NCBI GenBank assembly: GCA_016946835.1 | Contig: JACVTC010000027.1 | Coordinates: forward strand, 461,001-525,000 | DNA: 64,000 bases | Origin: Neocallimastix lanati (nom. inval.) | Taxonomy: Eukaryota; Neocallimastigomycota; Neocallimastigomycetes; Neocallimastigales; Neocallimastigaceae | Reading direction: 5' to 3' | Part shown: positions 53,288 to 64,000 of the stretch, one piece after another | How positions within the stretch are numbered: the first letter of the stretch is position 1 | Layout: every line of letters begins with the position of its first letter | The notes under the pieces: generated by a model | Told to the model about the DNA's origin: nothing | Databases searched by the model: none | The model's input: only the letters and a program-made list of their open reading frames with translations | Translations under genes and position numbers: made by a program

Positions 53288-53361
53288 TACATAAAATATC
53301 TCCTTTAAAATAACAAAAAAAAAAAAAAAAAAAAAAAATACATAAAATATCTCCTTTAAAA
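53288..53361. mobile_element. Poly(A)-only insertion flanked by 23-bp direct repeats
   Basis: An identical 23-bp sequence beginning TACATAAAATATCTCC occurs at 53288-53310 and 53339-53361. Between the copies is only TAAC plus a run of about 24 A. This is the structure expected of an extremely 5'-truncated LINE or retroposed insertion: tail plus target-site duplication. Tandem duplication with later A-tract growth is the alternative. Confidence 0.55.
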
Positions 53362-53983
53362 AAAAAAATATTTTTCAGACTTGTAACAATTTATAAAACA
53401 ATTAGTACAAGATTAAACTCTTATTATTTATTATTTATTATTTATCATTTATTTATTATTAATTATTCCATTCTTTTTTTTTTTTTTTTTGGGGATTCAT
53501 TTCCTTTTCAAGTTTTAATTTGTTTCTTATTTATTCTATTTAAATCATTTTGTTTATCTTTTATTTTTGTTTTTCTATTTTTTGTTTTATTTTGTTTTTT
53601 GTTTTTTTGTTTTATTTTGTTTTGTTTTAAATAACAAACTATCTTTTAATTTATTTCTATATTTTATTTTTTAAATTTTATTTTTTAAATTTTATTTTTA
53701 AATTTTATTTTTTAATTTTTTTTTTTTTAAATTTTATTTTTTTTTTTTTTTGTTATTTAATTTCATTTTTTTTTTTTTTTTGTTATTTAATTTCATTTTA
53801 TTTCCATATATATCTAAATTATCTAAATATCAACAAAAAGGTTCTTCATCCAATTTTAATTTTAATTTTAATTTTTTTTTGTTTTATAATTCATAACATA
53901 TAATCAAATAATTAATATTTTTATTTATTTACTTATTTATTTATTAATATGTATATTTTTTATTTATAAATAATGTTAAATAT
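53362..53983. other. T-rich intergenic DNA
   Basis: A 30-bp unit (T-run plus GTTATTTAATTTCAT) is present twice at about 53736-53796. There are also heptamer and TTTTAT repeats. No gene is seen. Confidence 0.55.
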
Positions 53984-54205
53984 TTGAAAAATATGTCAAA
54001 TATTTATAATGAAAATAGTTCATTTTGGAGTAATATTAAGTCATCCTTTTTTTTTTTCATAATTATTTTTTTTTTTTTATTCTTCATAATAGTCCTAAAA
54101 ATACTAATATTAATTATTCATAATAAAAATAAAAGTAAACTTAATATATTAATTAAAATATTTATTATGAAAAAAAATTTAAATATTCAACTAGAGATAG
54201 GTTAA
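53984..54205 (+). CDS. Doubtful small membrane protein
   Basis: The 73-codon frame reads MSNIYNENSSFWSNIKSSFF after an MKN start, followed by one or two very hydrophobic Phe/Ile/Leu stretches (residues about 24-50) and a Lys/Asn-rich tail. The N-terminus looks like real protein. The hydrophobic part is written by T-runs, which arise by chance here. No family is recognised. It could be the first exon of a gene whose last exon is at 54906-54956. Confidence 0.2.
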   Translation: MKNMSNIYNENSSFWSNIKSSFFFFIIIFFFLFFIIVLKILILIIHNKNKSKLNILIKIFIMKKNLNIQLEIG

Positions 54206-54234
54206 TATAAAATAAATATTCTATTCAATAAATT

Positions 54235-54560
54235 TAGTTATAATCACGTGAAATGATTTTATAAATTATGAAAATAACATGATAAAAATAAACGTGATTT
54301 AAAATAACGTATTTAATATAAATTTATGTTTTGACATAAATTTATTTTAGACCATTGTTTTATGTAAACAAAAATTTATTGTTTAATATTTTTTAAATAA
54401 TTTTATTTTATTTTATTATTTTAATATTTTTTTAATGAATTTATTAAATTTTTAAAATTATATTTTTATAGATATATTTTTATTATTTTCATATTACTTT
54501 TTGTACTAAATATTTTTAATTTTAAATAATTAATTAAAATTATAAGAATACTTTAAATAT
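54235..54560. repeat. Diverged third copy of the dispersed repeat
   Basis: Shares with 52631-52972, in order, CGTGATTTAA, TAACGT, ATAAATTTATGT, TTATGTAAACA and AAATAATTAAT, but with more substitutions and no clear ends. Confidence 0.4.
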
Positions 54561-54905
54561 TAGTTTAAAATGAATTTAACGGATAAAAATAAGTGTATTT
54601 CATTATAATTATTCAGTTTATTTCTTGTCAACTTAAATATTAACAATAAAATAAAATTATGCTAATAAATAATTAATAAAATTTCTCTCTAAAAAGGAAA
54701 ACAGAATTGTGATTCTATATTACAAAATATTTCAATTAAAAAGATAGGTTTAATATATATTTCATATTGATAAATAAGTAAATGTTCATATCTTTATTGA
54801 TTCTTAATTTTTGTGAAATAATAATATTTATCAAGAGAAGGTGATGTAACTTCATTATTCCATGATAATTTATTTTTTCTCTCCTTATTTTCTTAATCTT
54901 ATAGA

Positions 54906-54956
54906 TCTAGTAAATTGGCCTTTATGAAGAAAATTTTCATGTGGTTAAAGGATTAA
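54906..54956 (+). CDS. Possible terminal exon (hypothetical)
   Basis: After a TTCTTAATCTTATAG acceptor-like sequence ending at 54904, a frame reads SSKLAFMKKIFMWLKD and stops with TAA at 54954-54956. It is too short to be certain and no upstream partner is proven. Confidence 0.2.
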   Translation, partial: SSKLAFMKKIFMWLKD

Positions 54957-56124
54957 AATGAAATAGAATAAAAATAAAATAAAATTAAATAAAAAATAAT
55001 AAAATTAAATAAATTTAAAAAAATTAATAATAAAAAAAATAAAATAAAATAAAACAACCCAGATATAATGAATACTCCTATCTGGGCTATTTTATTTTTT
55101 TTTTTTAATTTATATATATATATATATGAATAAAATTATAAAATTAATTATAAATTTTTAATTAATATATAATTAAATATGTAATAGATATTAATAAATA
55201 AATTTACAAATAATAAATAAATAATTTTTTTTTATTATTAAATAATTTACATATAAATAAAAATAATTAATAAAAAAAATAATTAATTAGTCCTTTCGTC
55301 ATCATAAAATAATTATTAAATAATTATTATTTTAAGGATGATTCAAATAAACTTTAAAAACTTTTTATTAGTTTTTTTTTTTTTTTTTTTATTTTTATTT
55401 TTGAATAATATTTAAATATTAATTAGTTGATTTTTTTTTATTTTTATTTTATTTTATTTTTTTTTTTTTTTTTTATAATAATATAGGCATAAAATATGAA
55501 AGTTCGGTAGAGTGGTTAATAGGATTAATTTAAATAATAATTTGAATAAACTTTAATAGACAAAATAATTTTTTTTTTTTTTTTTTTTTTTATTATTTTG
55601 TTTTGTTTTATACTTTAAAAGATGGGAAATGAATATTTATTATACATAAAAGTTAACCTAAATTAATTAATTAATTAGTCTTTTATAAATAAAAAAATGG
55701 AAAATAAACTTTCGAATATTGAATCAATAATTTTTTTTTTTTTCTAAAAAAATATTTTAAATATTTGGAGTTAAATATTTATATTTATATTTATATTTTA
55801 TTTATATTTATATTTATATTTTATTTATATTTATATTTATATTTATATTTATATATATATATATATATATATTTATAACAGAGAGACTAACGCATTCTGC
55901 ATCTTTATAATTTTAAATTTAACTACTTCAAAGTATAAATATAAATGCAATTCTCTTATATTTATTGATTATATATATATATATATATTGTTTTTATATA
56001 ATCATTTTAATTGTATCATATAAAAAGGAAATAATTGAATTTTTTTTCTTTTTTTCTTTTTCATAGTTTATTTTAATAACATTGTATTACATTACACATG
56101 AATTTTATTTTGCTTTTTTTTTTA
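54957..56124. other. A+T-rich intergenic DNA with hairpin and box-A-like motif
   Basis: An 8-bp perfect stem CCCAGATA/TATCTGGG (55058-55065 and 55079-55086) has a 13-nt loop. A pol III box-A-like CGGTAGAGTGG lies at about 55505, without a box B. A TATTTA-type microsatellite spans about 55777-55872. No gene is seen. Confidence 0.45.
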
Positions 56125-56325
56125 TTATATAAAACTTGTTAAGTAATTTGAATGGTATCGTTGATTCATATAATCATCAATGGTATCAACATTATAATTA
56201 CTAAACCCAATATTTGGACCTATTTGAATATAAATACCACTATTAATCATAGTCATATTTTCTAACTCATCCATTTTATATTTTAAATTATTTATTTTTA
56301 TTATATAATATTTCGATGATTCCAT
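56125..56325 (-). CDS. Small hypothetical protein or terminal exon
   Basis: The 66-codon frame reads [20 protein letters not shown], then LENMTMINSGIYIQIGPNIG, then FSNYNVDTIDDYMNQRYHSN and a short hydrophobic end. Composition is ordinary soluble protein (Gly, Pro, Asp, Gln, Met), unlike the Phe/Ile/Lys chance frames nearby. On the minus strand upstream (about 56330-56450) further short open stretches occur (NIKEENVYFKFNY), so this may be the last exon of a longer or decayed gene. No domain is recognised. Confidence 0.4.
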   Translation of the reverse strand: MESSKYYIIKINNLKYKMDELENMTMINSGIYIQIGPNIGFSNYNVDTIDDYMNQRYHSNYLTSFI

Positions 56326-56463
56326 TTATCTTACCATCCTTTTTCTTGAAATATCACTTCAAAGGAGAATTCTTTTACCTATAAAGATTTCTCTTCAATA
56401 ATTAAACTTAAAATAAACATTTTCTTCTTTTATATTCTTAATCAAAATCTTATTTTCATTTTG

Positions 56464-56501
<38 letters not shown>

Positions 56502-57970
56502 CTGTTCTTTTATATTTTCTATAATAATTTAAAAAGAAACAGAAATAAATCTTTCAAGGTAATTTTTATCTCAGAAATTAAAAATGAAAAATATATATTT
56601 TTTTATTCATATTGTTGAATATAAGAGGTCCAGATAGTAACCACTTAATTAAAATGGATTAAAAGTTTACTAAGATAAGTAAAAATAGAAATAAATAATT
56701 AAATAAAAAGTTTTTTTTTTTTTTTTTTTTTAATTATTGTTATTTTATTATTATTATTATTATTATTTTTTATGATAATATATTATGTCCAATCTTCTAT
56801 GTCATTTTATACATCCAAAATGTTAATACAATTTTATTTATTAAAGTTATAAATCAAAAATAAAAAAAAATTATATAAATAACGAATTATATATTATTAT
56901 AATTATATATCATGATTAAAATATAATATTAAATTATTTAAAAAATAAAAAAAAATTACCAGTACAAATTTAAAAGTATAAAATTAAATATTATTAATTC
57001 TTCAACCGTTAAAGCTTTTTTAGTAAAGAAAAAATTTATATTTATATTATGTATTTTTCTTCTCCAGAATAATTAATAAAACTACATAAATATAAGAATT
57101 AATATCTTCATATCATAAAGAAATATAAATTAAATTACATATACTATAATTTTAAAATATAAAAATATTGATCACCCTTCATTATCGCTATGATAGTCTT
57201 TATATATTAAAATATTAATAAAATAGATAATTTTTTATATTAAGTGATAGATTGAGAGTAAAATCATCAATAATTTATAATTTATAATTTATATTGTATA
57301 AATTAATTTTAACAATTTCAGTTTAAATATATGAAAAAGTAATATTTAACCAAATAATTTAATTTTTTTTTTTTTTTTTAAAAAAACAAAAAAAAAATAT
57401 AAATTAAAAACAATATATTAAGGATAATAATATTTTAAATATTCAAACAAAATGAAAATTTTGATGTGTTTAAATATTTAACTTAAAAATATATTGATTT
57501 AAATTTATTATTAATAATATATAAAATTAACATATTATTATTATTATTACTATTATTATTTTTTTTTTATTTTTATTTTTATTTTTATTTTTATTTTTAT
57601 TTTTATTTTTATTTTTATTTTATATCTTATATATTCATTTTTATCTATGCCTATTGGATTAATACATAAATATAACACATAAAGAAAAAAAAAATTACTT
57701 TTTACTATTAATAATTATAATATTGTATCCAAAATTACTTGTATTAAATGAAAATTCTTATAGTGTTAAAAGTTGAATTTATGTTTAATTTTTATTTTGG
57801 AAAAAAATTTTATAATATACTTTTAAAACTATTTTGATGTATATTCCTAGAGAATTAATTCAAATTTTAAAGCGATTTAAATATATTTTCATTTATAATA
57901 TATATATATATATATATTATAAATATCTTATTATGTTTTATTTTTAAAAAAAAATAAATTTTTACGGTTT
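56326..57970. other. A+T-rich intergenic DNA
   Basis: Poly-T at about 56467-56500 and 56710-56730, and a (TTTTTA)n array at about 57565-57620. No gene is seen. Confidence 0.55.
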
Positions 57971-58217
57971 GATTATATTAATAGTTTATGTAAGAAATAA
58001 TATAATAAAAATAGATTATATTGATAGTTTATGTAAGAAATAATATAATAAAAATAGATTATATTGATAGTTTATGTAAGAAATAATATAATAAAAATAG
58101 ATTATATTGATAGTTTATGTAAGAAATAATATAATAAAAATAGATTATATTGATAGTTTATGTAAGAAATAATATAATAAAAATAGATTATATTGATAGT
58201 TTATGTAAGAAATAATA
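57971..58217. repeat. 43-bp minisatellite, about 5.7 units
   Basis: Units start with GATTATATT at 57971, 58014, 58057, 58100, 58143 and 58186. Each contains GATAGTTTATGTAAGAAATA (AATAG in the first). Units 2-5 appear essentially identical, indicating recent expansion or homogenisation. Confidence 0.92.
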
Positions 58218-58635
58218 AAAAAAATAAAATCTTAAAACATTTATTACAAATGGAACATAATATATGATTATGAATTACTAAAATATTATTAAATAATTTA
58301 TTTTGTTAAAAACAACAATAAAATATTTTATGTCTATATTCTTTATTTATTAAGACTTATTTCACTTTTATTATTAAAATTAGATAATTAAATAATTATT
58401 TATATATTCACTTTACCCTTTTAAAAAAAAAATATATATATATATATTATTTATTTATTAATTTTATTTATTTATTATTATTATTATTAATAATTTATTA
58501 TTGTTAAAAATATTGTCATTTATAATATTAAAGATATCATATTTAATATTTCAGTCCCATAAGTTTCTTTATCATCAGGAAATCTTCTGTTAAAATACTT
58601 TTTTTAAATAAGAATCCTATGTCTTTTTCCCATTT
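58218..58635. other. Intergenic DNA with a short coding-like minus-strand tail
   Basis: On the minus strand, 58543 to about 58636 reads KWEKDIGFLFKKSILTEDFL then MIKKLMGLKY and stops. Upstream it runs directly into poly-A and the AAT array, so a real gene is doubtful. Confidence 0.25.
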
Positions 58636-58821
<186 letters not shown>

Positions 58822-58965
58822 GTAATATATATATATATATTTATATATTTTCATAACTATATAAATAAACAAATTATAAGAAAGAAATCAACATAGCATT
58901 TATAATAAGTGGTAGTTAATTTATACTATATATATTTGACTTTTATTTTTGAGTTTAAAATGGTT

Positions 58966-58980
58966 TATTATTATTATTAC

Positions 58981-59039
<59 letters not shown>

Positions 59040-59086
59040 GTAGTAGTAGTAGTAGTAGTAGTTGTTGTTGTTGTAATAATAATATT
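58966..59086. repeat. Compound TTA/TAG/TTG triplet microsatellite
   Basis: A (TTA)n tract passes into (TAG)n, then (TTG)n, then AAT. Confidence 0.85.
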
Positions 59087-59319
59087 ATTAATATTTTCCT
59101 TTAATGAAAAAAAGATATAAAATGATTTAACTCAAATATAATTTTTAATATCGAGAAAAAAAATAAAAAAAGGAAAGAAAATATTATTCTTTATATAATA
59201 ATTAATTAATTAATAATCACAAATGTTTATATATATTTTTAATTATAAAAATAACTTTTGAAATATTATATTGACATTATTATTTCAACATTGATTATAT
59301 ATAGAAGCTATAGACTTAA

Positions 59320-59430
59320 AAAAAAAAAAACCTATTAGGGAAGAGAATCAAAAAATCTGTTGATGAAATGAATAAAGAAAATAATAATAAAGGAAAAAAT
59401 TTCAAAGTAAATATAAAATTTATGAAATGA
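59320..59430 (+). pseudogene. Short coding-like segment before the ATT array
   Basis: Following an A-run, a frame reads NLLGKRIKKSVDEMNKENNN then KGKNFKVNIKFMK and stops at 59428-59430. It has no start before the internal Met. It may be a relic or a terminal exon. Confidence 0.2.
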
Positions 59431-59436
59431 TTAATA

Positions 59437-59760
<324 letters not shown>

Positions 59761-60096
59761 TTATTATAATTGAATTTTATTTAGTAAAAATTTTAGAAAT
59801 TTTTCAGATAATAAAAACTGTAAAGTTCTTCTAAAGTACAAATAAATTATATGGACCACTTGAAAAATTTTTATGTAAACTATTTATGATATATATAAAA
59901 ATGATATTATACATATTATCTATTACGTATAAATTTATATAAAAATTATTTTATTATTTTCTAGTTTGAATGATTTAAAAATTAAATAATTAATTTAATG
60001 ATATAAATAATATAATGCATAAATATATAAATAAATTTTATTTTCATTTAAAAAGTTTATCTATTTTTATTATTATTATTTAGGATAGAATTTCCT

Positions 60097-60282
60097 TTAA
60101 TTATTTCTTTCTTTGGAATTATTATCATCATTAATTTTATAAATTTTAACTATTTCATCATCATCATTTCCCATTAATTTTTTAACTATTTCATTATAAT
60201 CATTTCCCTCATATTTTTTAACTATTTCATCATCTGTACCTTTTATCGTATTATTTTTAAGCTCGAAATCCTTTGTGGATTA
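60097..60282 (-). CDS. Possible terminal exon with a 12-residue Asp/Glu-rich repeat
   Basis: The minus-strand frame is open from about 60282 to TAA at 60097-60099. It contains three copies of a 12-residue repeat (EIVKKYEGNDYN, EIVKKLMGNDDD, EIVKIYKINDDN), written by a 36-bp DNA repeat (AACTATTTCAT at 60148, 60184 and 60220). There is no ATG. An AAAG before GATTTCGAG on the minus strand could be a splice acceptor. The conserved repeat phase and mixed codons argue for real protein, but no upstream exon was identified and no family is recognised. Confidence 0.4.
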
Positions 60283-61091
60283 AATTCATTTTTTTTATAT
60301 AAATTATAAATAGATGTTTTTTTTTTTAAATTAAAATTTTTTTTAATACAAAAATTATATCACATGTATTATGTAAATTTTTATGGTTAATTATCATAAT
60401 ATTATTAATAATTTTTCTATGTTTCAATAATTAAAATAGATAATAATATTAAAAAGGAATAAGAAAGAATATGGTAAAAGATCAAATTTATTATCAAATA
60501 GAGTAGATATAATAAAATTAAAAATTAAATATATATAAAAAATTTTAATTTACTAATAATATTTTAGAATCAATTATTCATTTTATTATCAATCTTATTT
60601 TTTCTTCAATAGTAAAAAAAATTAAATTAATTATAAAAGCAAAAGAAATTTAATAAATAAATAAAGAAAAAAAAATAAAAATAAAAATAAAAATAAAAAT
60701 AATATTTAATAAATCAATATTTAAAGTATAAGAATAAAAAATAAAATAAAATAAAATAAAAAAAAAGGTAATAATTATAAAAAAATAAAAGGTAAATTAT
60801 AATAAAATAATATATTAATAAAAAAAATATAAATTGTTTATAATATATATATATTTTTTCTTTTTTTTTTTTTTTTTTTTTTTTTTTCTACAATATTTTT
60901 ATTTATTATATACTATACGAAAGCTTATACATATAAGCTATCGTATAATATGATACATTTCTATTTTTTTTTTTTTATGATTTATTAATCTAAAAATTTT
61001 TATTTTTATTATATATAATTAATAATTAATTTAATATTTAATCATTTATATAAATAATAAACATAATTTAAAGAAATTTAAATAATTAATA
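60283..61091. other. 5' flank of the MPDU1-like gene
   Basis: A+T-rich, with poly-T at about 60860-60887 and a strong imperfect hairpin at 60914-60947 (TATACGAAAGCTTAT against ATAAGCTATCGTATA, 14 of 15 paired, 4-nt loop) about 145 bp before the ATG. Confidence 0.5.
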
Positions 61092-61501
61092 ATGGGTGAT
61101 CTTATTACTTATGCTAAAGACTTAATAACTTCCCTTATTGGTGAAAAATGTTATGTTGAATTAGTTGAAAATTTAAACATTAAAAATATTGATTGTGTTA
61201 AATATGCCTTCTCCAAGGTTCTTGGTTTAGGTATGGTTTGTGGTGGTGCTATTTTAAAGGTTCCACAAATTATTAAAATTTTAATGTCAAAGTCTACTAG
61301 AGGTATTTCTGTTACTTCCTACTTCTTAGAAATGTTAGCATTATTAATCAATATTTCATATAATGTTCGTTTTGGATATCCATTTACTACTTGGGGAGAG
61401 TATCCATTTATGGGTAAGTAATTAAATAATAATTTTCAGATTTTAATATAAATATATTTAATAAAAAATTTATAATTTAATTATCTTTTTATATTGAATA
61501 A

Positions 61502-61540
<39 letters not shown>

Positions 61541-62388
61541 TTTATTTTATTATTATTATTAATACTTTATTATTTTAAATTAATATTTAATAATTATTAC
61601 TATTTTATATTTTATTTAAACTTTCATCAAAATGCAAATTACAATATAAATTATCTATTCAAATTTATTTTTCTTAAATATAAATTTAAAAATCATTTCT
61701 AAAAACTAAATTATATTTTAAAAAAATATATAAATAATCATAATATATGAAAAAATAAATAAATTAATAAATAAAATAGCTGTTCAATGTTTCATTGTAC
61801 TTTTCTTAATTTACTTCTACAGAAAATCTAGAAAAAATTTAATTTATTTCTTATCTCCATTACTTATTTTACTTGTTATCTTCCAACCAAGTAAGTCAAA
61901 ATAAAAATAAATCTATAATAATAAATCATATAAATTATATATTAATATTTTTCATTTATTCAATCATTTTCTAATGTAATATTATTATTTTAATATTTAT
62001 TATGAACTTGATAATTTTTTTTTTCTTTAATTATTTAATATAATTCAAATAATTATAAGGTATTATTCCAAACTCTCTTCTTCAAATTCTCCAAACTTCC
62101 ACTATCGGTATTACCATTGCTAGTCGTTTACCACAAATTATTACCAACTACAAGCATAAAAGTACTGGTGAATTATCTGCTCTTACTGTTTTCTTCCAAT
62201 GTGCCGGTTCATTAGCTAGAGTTTTCACTACTATTCAAGAAGTTGATGATTATGTTGTTATGGCTGGTAATCTTATTGCTAGTTCCTTGAATACTGTCTT
62301 ATTCTTACAAGTTCTTTACTACTGGAGATCTGGTTATCTTCCACTTAAAAACAAGAAATCAAAAGCTAAACAAATGAAGAGAATATAA
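61092..62388 (+). CDS. MPDU1: MPDU1-like PQ-loop protein (mannose-P-dolichol utilisation), 3 exons
   Basis: Exons 61092-61413, 61780-61890 and 62060-62388 join in one frame through GT..AG introns (366 and 169 bp) into 253 residues, close to the usual length of about 250. Two PQ-loop repeats are visible: KVPQIIKILMSKSTRGISV.S (PQ at 58-59) and RLPQIITNYKHKSTGELSA (PQ at 169-170). They lie among about seven hydrophobic segments, and the protein ends in a Lys-rich tail. Members of this family sit in the ER membrane and are needed for use of dolichol-phosphate mannose and glucose in N-glycan, O-mannose and GPI-anchor assembly. Codons are markedly less A+T-rich than the introns. Intron boundaries are deduced from frame and homology. 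Confidence 0.93.
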
Positions 62389-63895
<1,507 letters not shown>

Positions 63896-64000
63896 TTATT
63901 GATGGAAATTGCAAATACCCAATTGTTTTAACTCTGATAAGGCATAATTAGATTTTTCAGTTAAATTATCTAAACTATCAAGATTAGCTCCAGCAATTAA
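63896..64000 (-). CDS. 3' end of an unidentified gene (partial)
   Basis: The minus strand is open from the window edge to TAA at 63896-63898. It encodes 34 residues including LIAGANLDSLDNLTEKSNYA and ending LSELKQLGICNFHQ. Mixed codons and soluble, helix-like composition make it convincing as a protein C-terminus. The rest lies outside the window; the family is not recognised. Confidence 0.65.
   Translation of the reverse strand, partial: LIAGANLDSLDNLTEKSNYALSELKQLGICNFHQ

Overview
The window is extremely A+T-rich outside genes. Intergenic DNA is almost entirely A and T, with long homopolymers and tri-, penta- and heptanucleotide arrays. The genes are fungal-type: a KIN1-like kinase, a heat-shock-factor-type regulator and an MPDU1-like ER membrane protein. 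Small GT..AG introns, Asn/Ser-rich low-complexity protein and a LINE fit a nuclear contig of an anaerobic gut fungus (Neocallimastigomycota). That assignment is an inference; Dictyostelium-like amoebae have similar composition, but the kinase is typically fungal.

Layout: 1-382 holds the 3' end of an Asn-rich gene with a probable frame switch. 383-7335 is non-coding with large pentamer and heptamer arrays. 7336-14736 (+) is a seven-exon KIN1-type kinase of 1964 residues whose C-terminal KA1 module appears split by a huge Asn/Ser-rich insertion. 14737-18110 is non-coding with minisatellites and inverted repeats. 18110-23996 is a LINE cluster, all on the minus strand: a decayed fragment, a 5'-truncated pseudogene copy, and a younger 5'-truncated copy inserted into it with a 12-bp target-site duplication. 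28209-30086 (-) is an intron-less HSF-type transcription factor. 30087-61091 is about 31 kb with no convincing intact gene; it holds microsatellites, minisatellites, a dispersed palindromic repeat family, a poly(A)-only insertion and several short coding-like relics. 61092-62388 (+) is a three-exon MPDU1/PQ-loop gene. 63896-64000 (-) is the 3' end of another gene.

The genes do not form a pathway or operon; each looks like an independent housekeeping or regulatory gene (polarity/stress kinase, stress transcription factor, ER glycosylation). No convincing previously undescribed system was found. The most informative oddities are the split KA1 domain, the nested LINE insertion, the tail-only insertion, the dispersed repeat family, and small coding islands in the gene desert. 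No tRNA, rRNA or CRISPR array was recognised.
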